Source: Candidatus Electryonea clarkiae
Lineage (GTDB): Bacteria > Electryoneota > Electryoneia > Electryoneales > Electryoneaceae
Assembly (NCBI GenBank): GCA_030765455.1
Contig: JAVCCM010000162.1
Span: forward strand, 1 to 39,298
Direction of reading: 5' to 3'
DNA: 39,298 bases
Shown: one piece after another, positions 16,752 to 25,991 of the stretch
Position numbering within the stretch: the stretch's first letter is position 1
Layout of the letters: the number at the start of each line of letters is the position of its first letter
The notes under the pieces: model-generated
Databases searched by the model: none
Told to the model about the DNA's origin: nothing
The model's input: the letters and a program-made list of their open reading frames with translations, nothing else
Program-made: the position numbers and the translations under genes

Positions 16752-19700
16752 TTACTCTCCTACAGTCAATTTGAATTGCTTGCTTTTCTTTGTCAAACCG
16801 GTTTCATCGACAGCAACAATCCTCCACTTATGTTTACCGGCTTGCAGTCCTTGTTGAAGAGTATAAGTGGTCTCATCAAATGGACCGAATTCTCGGTCTC
16901 CAATCAACAGTTTGTACCTGACATGGGAATCGAGATCGAGATCGACTGCATCTTCCCATTTAAATTCGATTGGTTTGTTTGGATCGATACTCGCCTGATC
17001 GACCGGACTTGAAAGTTCAAATGGTTCGGGCGGTTGCGGTTTCTTGTCGATACTGAAATGGAAAGCTTGCGACCATTCGGAAGCAGCGCCGTCATCATCA
17101 ATTGTCCTCATTTTCCAGATCAATTTGCTGTTGTCGGGAAGTGCTTTCTTCGGTGTCCAATTGGTTACAGCTTTGACAGTATCTGTCCCGAACGGAACAG
17201 ATTTTTCCGGAGAATCTTCCAATGCTACATGGATACCATACCTTAGTGTCGAACTCGGGTCGCTGTGATCCTCATCCCTGGCTTCAGTCCATTTGAAATT
17301 CGGCCTGGTTTCAATCAACCTTTCATCTCTCGGTGAAGTTAGAGAAGGCGCACCAGGAACGTCATTCTCAAAATTGATGAACGTAGTTTCAAAATCATTC
17401 CAATCGCTTTCAAAACCATGGGGATCACGGCATTTGGTTCTTGCTGCCAGGAAACCATCATCTTTTAATATTTCTTGAATCCCGACAATTGAAGATAGAA
17501 TAACCTGCGTTCCACGTATCTTGTCCTTTGCTACGGTCATTTCCGGAGTGAAATACTTATCGGATGATATTTCCATCCTGTACTCAAGGACATCCGGGGA
17601 ATGCGAAGGATCTGGATCGCTGGATGCATTCCATTTGAAAGCATAACCGGGTAAAATTTCCATCGGTAATTTTTCAGCCCAGGTCGGAATAGATGGAGTC
17701 GAAACTACCTTGAAGGAATAGGTCTTTGACCATGTATCCAAGCCGGTATTATCTTTGGCTTTAACACGCCAATAATAATCAACCAGATGCTCAAGGTCTT
17801 CACTGTGAGTTACGTAGGGATTACTGGTTGTTTCTTCAGAAATAATATCGCCCTGACCAAACTGTGGAGACTTTGACAACATAAAGTCATACTCAATAGT
17901 ATTAAGAGGATCCGGATCAATTGCATCAACCCATCTGAAAATAGTTGGACCCAAAGAATATGGTGTAGAGTTATCTGAGGGTTCCGATAATTCAAATGGA
18001 TTTGGCGGTTCATCCCGAACATTTACTTCTAATATTGAAGGCTTACTCCAACCAGAAGCGCCTGCCTCGTCGTCAATCGCTCTTACGCGCCAGACTGCCC
18101 TGCTATTGTCTGGCACTGGATCTAACATTTGATTGATCTTCCCGGGGGCAGTACGTAAAACGGTTATTGCCGATCCATCCTCAAGTTTCAGATCAATCTC
18201 ATAAACGAGGCACTTGCATGGATCGCTCTCATCAATATCTGTTGAAGCCTGCCATGACAGCGGCGAAGGGTATTGCCTGATTCGTTGACTGTCTGAAAGG
18301 GAGAATCCCATCGGAACTGTAGGCATGTCATTCACCCTGTTGACTTCCAGAAGTGTAAATGTACTCCAGCGTGATGCAAGATTTTCATCATCAATTGAAC
18401 GAACTCGCCAGTGTGCCAGCATATTGTCTTCTACCGGATTGAGCACCATATCGGCTTTTCCCTTACCGGTACGGAGAATTTCAAGAGGCGATTTATTACC
18501 CCGCAGCAATTCAATTTCATAAATCATGGTTTGCGCAGGATCGCTTTCGTCCACATCGGTGGAAGGCTTCCAGCTCAGAACAGCAGGGATATCCCTGACG
18601 ATCTGGTTGTCAGACAGACTGAAGCCTGTCGGCACAGAAGGAGTATCGTTCCTGGCATTAACTTCAAGCAAACGTGGTGAAGTCCAGGCTGAGGGTGTTT
18701 CCAAGTCGTCAATTGCCCTTATTCTCCATGTTGCCATCATATTGTCTTCAACAGGATTAAGCGCCATTTCAGTCTCACCCGGCGCACTTCGCAGAACTGT
18801 TAGGTCTTCGCCCCATATTCGATTGATATCAACTTCGTAAACAAGTGAGGAAGATGGATCACTGTGATCCTCATCGGTGGAAGCTGACCAAGTCAGTCTT
18901 GCAGGAAATAATCGAACCAGTTGGCTGTCTGCAATACTTAAATCAATCGGAACCGTGGGGGTGTCATTAACCGCATTATAATAAACCAGCCTTGCGCTAT
19001 CGGCAGCGACATTGACAGAGTCCTCAAGATCATTTACAATAACGGTAAGGGTAACTTCAGCATCATCAACAAGCAAACCAATTCTTTCCATATCACTTGC
19101 GATAACGCCATTTTCTCTTGTAACTGCTCCTGCTTCCCCTAAAGTAATCGTATATGTCAGGATATCTTCAGGATCGGGGTCAGGAGGAATAGACCAGTAA
19201 ATTCTGTCAGAGGGAAGGATTTCATCATGTTCACCGGGCCACTCAATAGAAAAATCACCTGGTGTGTCGTTTGAAAGGTTGACAATAAAACGCAGCCAAT
19301 CCGAATAATTTGTCGTCTCCCAACTATCTGTTGTTTTGGCTCTTGCAAGGTAAACTGTATTGTCATCCAGGGGAGTGGTGAGTGACCAGTTCGAAATCAA
19401 GGAATACTTGTTTTTGTCGATGGGATTAGCTCGAATATGACGGCTACGTTCAGGCACCCTTATACTGTCAGCTTTCATTAATTCCAGGGTTTCATGTATA
19501 ATTTCTCCAGTGCTGACAGGATCTTCCTCAGCCGCGACTTCTTCGGTGGAGACTTCCTGAATATCTTCCTCTATCGCTTTTCCACTTCCTTTGATCGGAA
19601 GCCAGTTGCTGCCTTGTAAAATGCGTCCAGGAGTTTCCTCCTCAACTAATTGAACTATCCCTTTCAGATCATCTCCTTCAGTATCCATCTCGCTTCTGAG

Positions 19701-21608
19701 GGTTAACGCGGGAAGTTGTGTTAATAGAACCTGCGATGGATAAGGATATACAAGGGTTGGAATCTGCGGTATAGAATTTCGGTGAAAAGGAATATCAGCC
19801 GGTTCTGACCAGGCTATCCCATTGGTCAATTCAATTCTGAAAGTAAAATCTTTACCGTGAGTAAATTTTCCCCCCTGGTAGGGATACATATTTGCTTTGC
19901 TCTCAATCTCTCCGGAACTCCAGTAACCAGACCCGGCATCATCAAGAACAGTGATTTTAAGCTTTTTCTGTGTCCTGAGTTTCGGCTCCTGAAAAACCCA
20001 TTGAGCGACTACTTGATCATCTATCAAATGCTTCAGGTCTTTAACACCGATAAGAACTGGATTTTTGACGTATGGTTTTTGCCTGAGAATAGGTTTTTCA
20101 AACGCCAGTTCGGGGAATCCCACAGGTTCAAAAGTCAGCGATTCGCCAATTAAAGCATGAACTGTTGCGTGGTCCGGTTTTCTTGCTTTTGATGTAAGCG
20201 CCATCACCCTGAAATCGTTAGTATTCGCACCTGTTTCAGTGAGTATCGCTCGCACCCGATCACCGTTGGAGGCAATTAAATCAACCAATAACCAATCTGC
20301 CACCAGGCGGTTTGAGCCTTGTCCCATGGCGCAAATGTACAAGGGAGTTTCATAACCTATATAATCCGTTTGAAGAACTACGGAACATTGAGGATCTTCA
20401 AAGAGAAAAACACAATCAACTTGTGTAACCTGAAGCGCGATATCATCCAGGGGGGCTTCCAGGATTGGCTCGAAATTTATTGCGGGTCTGTTTGCGTCGT
20501 ACATATTGTCAATGCGGCTTTTAGATATCTTTACCGGATCGCTCGATCCCCAATAGTTCTGGACAGCATTGACCGGTTTTGACCCCGAACCACCACCTCC
20601 CTGCGTTACCATTGCTGTCTTGTCTTCCTCATGGATGAAGGCGTTTCCCTGGATTGTCGGCTCGCAGCCACCTCGCACAACAATATTATCGCCTTCTCCT
20701 GCAGCAGTATTATTTCGGAACACACTTTTAAAAACCGAAGGCGTTGATCCACTCATTGAGAGCGCGCCACCATCGCGGCCCGCTTGATTGTTATCGATTA
20801 CATTACGCTCTACTCGCGCAGGGCTGTATGATATGAAAATACCGCCGCCATCACGTTCCGCCTTGTTATTGTAAATCAGGTTGTTAATAAGCAATGCGTC
20901 AGCATTCATGCTGACATATATACCGCCACCATTACCTTGTGCCAGGTTATCATGTAAGCTGCATCTTTCAATCTTAGGTTTGGCGCCGTTTACAAGCGCC
21001 ATTCCACCGCCATTTTGAGCCTCTCCGCCAAATAATTCAATCTCATGCAAATAGGGAGACCCGGTTGTGCAGAGAAGCATCCCCTCGGAATAGCCAAGCG
21101 AGAAAGCTCCACCGCCATCCATGACAGCGTATTCCAGGATACTACCACCGGTATAGTTGCCGTTTTCGTCATAATCGGCAGAAGAGCTGGAAGTAAACAT
21201 CAACCTTCCCCAAGCGGAATCCTTATCAGCACGAGTAAACAGAATGAGAGAATCGGAAGTTCCACGGGCTATGAGCGTACCCTTTATTGTAATCGTTGCG
21301 CTGCTGCCCAATTCTATCCTGACACCGGGCTGAATGATAAGAGTGTCATATCTACTAAGAACAAGCTCATCATTTACCCTAATCTTTGAACCCTGACTCC
21401 ATAATGATGATCCTGATGGCAGCTTTCCGGTGAACGTCAGTTCTTCAATTTCAGCCGGATTAGCTTCCTGAGCGAACAGGGTTCCGCTTGGGTTCCATGC
21501 ATTGTTTTCACCAATGGTAACCGGTGAATAGAAAACAAGTTGTGGAATCAGCAGTATGGTCAGGATGAAAACGAGGTTTCCTGTAGTGAGGATGAATTTC
21601 TTTTTCAT
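16752..21608 (-). CDS. very large secreted beta-helix / fibronectin-like repeat protein
   Basis: About 1618 residues from the ATG at 21608 (MKKKFILTTGNLVFILTILLIP, a clear signal peptide); the eight residues upstream in frame are unlikely. Residues about 50-360 form a right-handed parallel beta-helix with repeated 'GGGI/NN.I..N.A' turns (NGGGIYVS, DGGGIFIS, DGGALSMS), like pectin-lyase-fold polymorphic proteins. The rest is a chain of beta-sandwich modules of fibronectin type III kind. Three consecutive modules of ~106 residues are close copies (DTPTVPIDLS, DTPSVPTGFS, DMPTVPMGFS; each with W-x-x-STD-x-D-x-SDP and VEDN or VPDN). More diverged modules carry 'WVDAIDPDP', 'WNASSDPDPS' and 'WTEARDEDHSDPSS'. 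No T9SS tail or transmembrane anchor is visible at the C-terminus (RIVAVDETGLTKKSKQFKLTVGE region). Probably an exported surface or matrix protein, perhaps binding polysaccharide. Confidence 0.82.
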   Translation of the reverse strand: MKKKFILTTGNLVFILTILLIPQLVFYSPVTIGENNAWNPSGTLFAQEANPAEIEELTFTGKLPSGSSLWSQGSKIRVNDELVLSRYDTLIIQPGVRIELGSSATITIKGTLIARGTSDSLILFTRADKDSAWGRLMFTSSSSADYDENGNYTGGSILEYAVMDGGGAFSLGYSEGMLLCTTGSPYLHEIELFGGEAQNGGGMALVNGAKPKIERCSLHDNLAQGNGGGIYVSMNADALLINNLIYNNKAERDGGGIFISYSPARVERNVIDNNQAGRDGGALSMSGSTPSVFKSVFRNNTAAGEGDNIVVRGGCEPTIQGNAFIHEEDKTAMVTQGGGGSGSKPVNAVQNYWGSSDPVKISKSRIDNMYDANRPAINFEPILEAPLDDIALQVTQVDCVFLFEDPQCSVVLQTDYIGYETPLYICAMGQGSNRLVADWLLVDLIASNGDRVRAILTETGANTNDFRVMALTSKARKPDHATVHALIGESLTFEPVGFPELAFEKPILRQKPYVKNPVLIGVKDLKHLIDDQVVAQWVFQEPKLRTQKKLKITVLDDAGSGYWSSGEIESKANMYPYQGGKFTHGKDFTFRIELTNGIAWSEPADIPFHRNSIPQIPTLVYPYPSQVLLTQLPALTLRSEMDTEGDDLKGIVQLVEEETPGRILQGSNWLPIKGSGKAIEEDIQEVSTEEVAAEEDPVSTGEIIHETLELMKADSIRVPERSRHIRANPIDKNKYSLISNWSLTTPLDDNTVYLARAKTTDSWETTNYSDWLRFIVNLSNDTPGDFSIEWPGEHDEILPSDRIYWSIPPDPDPEDILTYTITLGEAGAVTRENGVIASDMERIGLLVDDAEVTLTVIVNDLEDSVNVAADSARLVYYNAVNDTPTVPIDLSIADSQLVRLFPARLTWSASTDEDHSDPSSSLVYEVDINRIWGEDLTVLRSAPGETEMALNPVEDNMMATWRIRAIDDLETPSAWTSPRLLEVNARNDTPSVPTGFSLSDNQIVRDIPAVLSWKPSTDVDESDPAQTMIYEIELLRGNKSPLEILRTGKGKADMVLNPVEDNMLAHWRVRSIDDENLASRWSTFTLLEVNRVNDMPTVPMGFSLSDSQRIRQYPSPLSWQASTDIDESDPCKCLVYEIDLKLEDGSAITVLRTAPGKINQMLDPVPDNSRAVWRVRAIDDEAGASGWSKPSILEVNVRDEPPNPFELSEPSDNSTPYSLGPTIFRWVDAIDPDPLNTIEYDFMLSKSPQFGQGDIISEETTSNPYVTHSEDLEHLVDYYWRVKAKDNTGLDTWSKTYSFKVVSTPSIPTWAEKLPMEILPGYAFKWNASSDPDPSHSPDVLEYRMEISSDKYFTPEMTVAKDKIRGTQVILSSIVGIQEILKDDGFLAARTKCRDPHGFESDWNDFETTFINFENDVPGAPSLTSPRDERLIETRPNFKWTEARDEDHSDPSSTLRYGIHVALEDSPEKSVPFGTDTVKAVTNWTPKKALPDNSKLIWKMRTIDDDGAASEWSQAFHFSIDKKPQPPEPFELSSPVDQASIDPNKPIEFKWEDAVDLDLDSHVRYKLLIGDREFGPFDETTYTLQQGLQAGKHKWRIVAVDETGLTKKSKQFKLTVGE
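18019..18980 (-). repeat. three tandem ~320-bp coding repeats inside the beta-helix/FN3 gene
   Basis: Units of about 106 residues each begin at the motif N-D-[T/M]-P-[T/S]-V-P and end at LLEVN or ILEVN, with boundaries near 18975, 18655, 18336 and 18019. They share R-x-x-P-x-x-L-[T/S]-W, SDP and [W]R[I/V]R[A/S]IDD blocks. These are recent internal duplications relative to the other, more diverged modules of the protein. Confidence 0.75.
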
Positions 21609-21764
21609 GATATGCAACTTTTCCCCAGTCAATAGATATTATTTGACCTTGAAGGAAAATTCTCCCTTCTGGTTTAAAACGTATAAAGATAAAACAATAT
21701 AAACATTCCAGATCTGAATAGAATCAATAAAATTGAAAGTTTATTAGTTAATTTCAGCTCCCGG

Positions 21765-22829
21765 TTATCCGGATTTCAGATGTATCTTTCCAGGACGACC
21801 GGTGATAAATCGCCCGATAATCCATGCTTCTTCATCTGCTTCAACAAGCTCTTCAATCAACGCCTGGCTGTTATTTTCGTCCAATGCAATCAACAAACCT
21901 CCGGATGTTTGCGGATCTGTTGTCAGTCGTTGTATTGGTTCCGGGATTCCATCATCAAATATAAAGTCATTGCCAACAAATTTTCTATTTCTATGCTCGC
22001 CGCCTGTAAAAAATTTTCCGGACTCTGCAATCTCCAGGCTGCCGGGAAGGTAAGGAATCTTATCAGAGTATAATTCCACCTCAAGTTCAGCAGACACTGC
22101 CATCTCATGCAGATGCCCCAGGAGTCCGAAACCTGTAACATCGGTTGCTGCATGCGCGTCACCTTTCAAAGCAGCCTCCGAAGCTAAACGATTCAATCGA
22201 GTCATGCTTTTTATCGCATACTTTATATCTTCTTCTTTTGCCGCATCATTCATCAAGGCAGTTGAAATGAGGCCGGTACCAAGCGCTTTAGAAAGAATCA
22301 GGATATCTCCCGGCTTCGCTCCACTATTTGTCAGGATTTTTTCCGGGTGAATCGTGCCAGTAACGGCAAGACCGAATTTAAGTTCTTTATCTTCAACTGA
22401 ATGACCGCCAATTGATGCAACACCGGCTTGAGCGCATATTTCAGAAGCACCTTCCAATATCTTTATCAGGACATCTTCAGGAAGCTCATCAACAGGAAAC
22501 GCCAGTATGTTGAGAGCGCTTATGGGTCGTCCCCCCATCGCATAGACATCAGACAGACTGTTGACGGCGGCAATTCTTCCATAATCAAACGGATCATCAA
22601 CAATAGGAGTAAAGAAATCTACAGTATGAACAAGAGCCAAATCGTCACTAAGTCTATAAACACCTGCATCATCAAAAGAAGATCTCCCGACGATCACGTT
22701 TGGATTGCTGAGTTCAGGCACTTTTTTTAGCACTCTATCCAGCACCGCTGGATCCAGTTTAGACGCTCAACCGGTACATCTTGAAAAACCGGTCAGTCGA
22801 AAACTTGTTTTCATACCATTAGAAGTCAT
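21765..22829 (-). CDS. selD: selenide, water dikinase, selenocysteine-containing
   Basis: SelD makes selenophosphate from selenide and ATP, the selenium donor for Sec-tRNA and selenouridine. A UGA-terminated reading gives only a 326-residue protein from a GTG at 22745, lacking the catalytic residue. Reading on upstream in the same frame gives an ATG at 22829 and the N-terminus MTSNGMKTSFRLTGF, then SRCTG-Sec-ASKLDPAVLDRV. The in-frame UGA at 22769-22767 is codon 21 and sits at the catalytic Cys/Sec position, with the catalytic Lys three residues later (Lys24, as in E. coli Cys17/Lys20). Other family motifs are DDAGVYRL, HTVDFFTPIVDDPFDYGRIA, SDVYAMGG and TDPQTSGGLL. Full length is 354 residues, normal for SelD. 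A SECIS-like hairpin follows the UGA. An alternative ATG is at 22814. Confidence 0.93.
22737..22753 (-). promoter_or_regulatory. bacterial SECIS-like hairpin in selD mRNA
   Basis: On the minus strand ATCCAGC (22753-22747) pairs perfectly with GCTGGAT (22743-22737) around a GGT loop (22746-22744). The stem begins 14 bases after the UGA codon (22769-22767) and the loop GG lies about 21 bases downstream of it. The distance and the guanines in the apical loop fit bacterial SelB-binding SECIS elements located directly after the Sec codon. Confidence 0.75.
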
Positions 22830-23155
22830 GTTACTCTCAATTGATGGAGACGCAGCAAATCTTGATGTTGAATACTCAAGAAAAGCAAACGAATGTTTGA
22901 ATATAGGAGTTTGTATCCCTCTGTATCTGCTCTTTGAGATAAATAATTGAGCGAATTGAAAAAAGCCTCAGAGTGTGTGTTGATAGCAAGTTGTTATTTA
23001 TCAATGTTATGTGATAATGATGAAATTTGATGATGAATATTCCTGACTATTATACCCAAAAACCAAACTATTGAGTACCCCTTTTCTACTCCTTAATAGG
23101 AGCGAATAGTAGAATCGAAATCAGATTGTTTTGACTATAATTCAATCGCTATCTA
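22830..23155. other. intergenic stretch without recognisable gene
   Basis: These 326 bases separate selD from the OPT transporter gene upstream on the same strand. It is AT-rich. Only a small dyad (CTCCT/AGGAG around 23090-23103) was noticed, without a U-tract on either strand. A GAGAG stretch just before 22829 may serve as the selD ribosome-binding site. Confidence 0.5.
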
Positions 23156-25444
23156 TCATCCACCCAACGCTGCCGTAATAGCAAAGAATACACCGGTTAA
23201 TGATTCACCCGCAATAAAACCGCTTGCGACGGGTATGGTGTACATTTCGTTAATTGTTTTCATTGTTTTTGATAATACCAACGCAATCATAGCGCCAAGG
23301 AACATACTTATACTGTATAATGCCGGAACAGTCATTGCGATCCCCATCCCTGCGGGAGACGGCAGCCAGACCCAGCTTCTGCATTTTGGATATACTTTCT
23401 CAAGAATGGTAATTGCAGCTCCAAACAGACCGGCGATAATAAGAGCTGTTACCGCTGTACGTGGAAGACTGCCTATCCCATTGCTAAGAAGCCTTGCAAC
23501 ACCTGCCCATACAATTGCAGCCGGCGCGGGAAGTTCCTGTGTTCCGATTGCCGTAGCATCCGGTACCATGATAAAGAAAACCGGTATAACACCAATAGCG
23601 GCAACAATCCCCAATAATTGTGCAATAAACTGATACCGGGCTTTTGCACCGACCATATGCCCTACCTTAAGCTGATTGGTCATATCGCTGGCGGATGTCG
23701 CAGCGCCTGCCGTTACATTAGCGGTCATCAGGTTAGTTTGCATATTCCCTGGATGAAGCATACCGAAGGTAAGCTGTGTAACTTTTCCCATTGCGCCAAT
23801 GGGTATTATCCCAGTTTCGCCCGAAGCGCGAATCGATACGATAGCGAGGAAAAAGCTCATTATAACTGCTATGATTCCCATCCATATAGGAATATCGAAC
23901 ATCCATTTCATTACAATTATTGCAATTATGCCAAAGAAGGTAAATCCCGCCATGAACCAGCTCATGGGAATCTCAATATCTTTCAATGGGTCTTCTTCTT
24001 CATCATCCGACTTCTTGTTTCTGCCAAGGGTTGTAAAAAATCCTTTAAAAGCATGCCCGATAGTGCGCCACTGGAAAGCGAAAGAGAGCAATCCCGCTAC
24101 TACCATCATTCCCACTCCGGGCCACATAGTCCAGGCGACAATGTTGCGATAGCTTCCAACAGTAACAATTTGTTCGGCGCCTTCGTCGAATCCAAGAATA
24201 GGGGCGGCATTCAGGCTGTCCGCTGAAACCAATGCGAGCCGCGCTTCCCAGTATATCTTTTCCGGGGCATTTACACGGAGTTCGTTTTTCTTTTCGATTA
24301 TTGGTCGTGTCAATTCAAAGGGGACAAACGGTACTGGACGGTAGTTTTCTTCCCCGACTGTAACTCCTACTTTATTGCCGGTGAATTGTAAAGAGGGTGA
24401 AAGCGAGTTCCGTTCTCCCTGCCGGTTCAAGTCATCAACTAACATATCCAGTGAGGAGTATGTTGCAGAATCATTCCAGGTTTTTGTCAAGCGAACACTT
24501 TCCACTCCGGCTTCGAGTTCCGGCGAGGTATTGGCTTCATCAAGATCAAAAGAAAGAGTGCTTCCGGCGGGAATAGTCAAAGGAAAATCAAGGATCACCT
24601 CGCTGCGGATTTCAGGTGGCAGGTGTTTGATCTCTTTTTTGTTAATCATCCAGGGAGCAAGCACTGCGAAATTCAGCAGCATCCCGACTATCATGGTTAT
24701 TCCAACACGCGTCCCGATAAATGCTCCAAAACCGACAAATATCCATGAAGGTTCAAAGAATAATGTCAACTTTGAGATTGACACTCCGGCGATTTTTGCT
24801 TTTGAGATAGTTAGCAGTGAAGGAATCCATGTCATTTCCAGTGCAATCTTGTTAACGACGCCAATAAAAGCCGCTATTCCCAGCGAAGTTGCTTTTTTGA
24901 TCGCCTCATCGCCCTTCGAAAACATGCTTTTTAATGTTTCCGCCGCGGGAACGACAGCAGGAAATTTTAATTCGCCTGTATTGATGACCTGGCGCTTTAT
25001 AGGAATGGATACCATGAGTCCAAGGAAAAGAATCGTTGACATCCAGATTCCCATCTGCCACCATGTCATATAGAAATCCGGGTCCAGCATCCATATTGCC
25101 GGAATAGCAGAAACCAGTCCGGCTGAGGTTATATAACTCGGCGCCACCGCACTGGTCATAATTATATTATTTTCAAGCATCCCAAGCGGACGTTTGGTAA
25201 GATGCGCAGCAGAGATTAATTTCCAAATAGCAAATCCAAGAACGATTGCAGTGATTTCCACACCTAATCCCCAACCGGATTTTAGACCAACATACAGGTT
25301 CGACAATGCCATTAACCATCCGAGGAGCAGTCCTGTAATCAAGGCGCGGGGCGTCAACTGGGGAACATCTCCCTGATAAACGGTATCCAGCCATTCCTGG
25401 TCTTTTTCGATTTGAGTTTGTTCTACCTGGGGTTCTTCGCTCAT
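23156..25444 (-). CDS. OPT-family oligopeptide transporter
   Basis: A 762-residue polytopic membrane protein. Residues 32-110 begin with TPRALITGLLLGWLMALSNLYVGLKSGWG, a characteristic OPT N-terminal helix pair. Many further helices follow. A hydrophilic insert of about residues 280-440 separates the two membrane halves. The second half has SIRASGETGIIPIGAMGKVTQL, GNMQTNLMTANVTAGAATSASDMTNQLKVGHMV-type segments, and the end IPVASGFIAGESLTGVFFA. OPT transporters couple uptake of peptides or metal chelates to the proton gradient at the inner membrane. The substrate is not evident here. It stands alone between selD and an intergenic repeat region, so no partner gene is suggested. Confidence 0.9.
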   Translation of the reverse strand: MSEEPQVEQTQIEKDQEWLDTVYQGDVPQLTPRALITGLLLGWLMALSNLYVGLKSGWGLGVEITAIVLGFAIWKLISAAHLTKRPLGMLENNIIMTSAVAPSYITSAGLVSAIPAIWMLDPDFYMTWWQMGIWMSTILFLGLMVSIPIKRQVINTGELKFPAVVPAAETLKSMFSKGDEAIKKATSLGIAAFIGVVNKIALEMTWIPSLLTISKAKIAGVSISKLTLFFEPSWIFVGFGAFIGTRVGITMIVGMLLNFAVLAPWMINKKEIKHLPPEIRSEVILDFPLTIPAGSTLSFDLDEANTSPELEAGVESVRLTKTWNDSATYSSLDMLVDDLNRQGERNSLSPSLQFTGNKVGVTVGEENYRPVPFVPFELTRPIIEKKNELRVNAPEKIYWEARLALVSADSLNAAPILGFDEGAEQIVTVGSYRNIVAWTMWPGVGMMVVAGLLSFAFQWRTIGHAFKGFFTTLGRNKKSDDEEEDPLKDIEIPMSWFMAGFTFFGIIAIIVMKWMFDIPIWMGIIAVIMSFFLAIVSIRASGETGIIPIGAMGKVTQLTFGMLHPGNMQTNLMTANVTAGAATSASDMTNQLKVGHMVGAKARYQFIAQLLGIVAAIGVIPVFFIMVPDATAIGTQELPAPAAIVWAGVARLLSNGIGSLPRTAVTALIIAGLFGAAITILEKVYPKCRSWVWLPSPAGMGIAMTVPALYSISMFLGAMIALVLSKTMKTINEMYTIPVASGFIAGESLTGVFFAITAALGG

Positions 25445-25496
25445 GTTTCACTCGCAAAAATTTATAGTTGTTGAAATGTTGTAACTGTTTGTTTGG

Positions 25497-25576
25497 TGTC
25501 ATTCCTGCGAAGGCAGGAATCCATTGTGTTAATAATATCAAATAGTTACTGGATTCCTGCCTTCGCAGGAATGACA
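25497..25576. repeat. inverted repeat element, family B
   Basis: A perfect 27-bp inverted repeat: 25497-25523 pairs with 25550-25576 around a 26-base centre. Each arm also contains its own palindrome (ATTCCTGC-GAAG-GCAGGAAT), so the element can fold as one long or two short hairpins. It has no coding capacity and lies just upstream of the OPT start. The sequence type (GTCATTCCTGCGAAGGCAGG) resembles dispersed extragenic palindromes seen in many bacteria. Confidence 0.85.
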
Positions 25577-25841
25577 CATTGGAATCGCTAAACATGTTGT
25601 AATACAATACTATAGCGCCAATTGTGATTGACCTAACTAAACAGTTACGGAATGTTTTGGGTTTCAAACAAAATGTAAGCGAATATAGGCATAATCAGCG
25701 TTTGAGAAAAGGCGAGGGCGATTTTCGAGGATGAATACTACTTAAGAGAAAGCTCTATTGATAATGCATAATAATTTAGTCAAGTCACAAATGTTGACAG
25801 CTTTGGATTCCGAATTATCTGAGAATTTACACCAACAGTAT

Positions 25842-25861
25842 AGAGTTCAACCTTCAGGTTG
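25842..25861. repeat. family C repeat fragment, copy 2
   Basis: Twenty bases identical to 16643-16662 (core TTCAACCTTCAGGTTG, itself a short palindrome CAACCT-TC-AGGTTG). A shorter match CTTCAGGTTGAA occurs near 30516-30527. The outer arms seen at copy 1 are not evident here. Confidence 0.6.
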
Positions 25862-25991
25862 CTTTGATAGCACACTCAATGTTCTGAATGTTCTGTCTGG
25901 TCTTGAACGAAGAGGAGACCTTACAGAGCCCCTCGTCAGTTCATCGCTTCGCTAAAGAACTGACAGAACTGTAATCTTTTTATTTCCCATA

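Larger units (their letters stand above)
25445..25991. other. repeat-rich intergenic region
   Basis: These 547 bases between the OPT gene and a secreted hypothetical protein hold the 27-bp inverted repeat at 25497-25576, the family C fragment at 25842-25861, and a hairpin GTCAGTTC/GAACTGAC (25935-25942/25957-25964). A 65-codon frame at 25758-25955 runs across the repeats and shows no family resemblance. No real gene was recognised. Confidence 0.6.

Noticed and set aside
24375..25073. 232-codon open frame opposite the OPT transporter
   Set aside because: The sense strand encodes a clear OPT protein throughout; the antisense product has no family features.
25758..25955. 65-codon plus-strand frame in the repeat-rich gap
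   Set aside because: Part of it is the family C repeat, and it shows no recognisable protein features.
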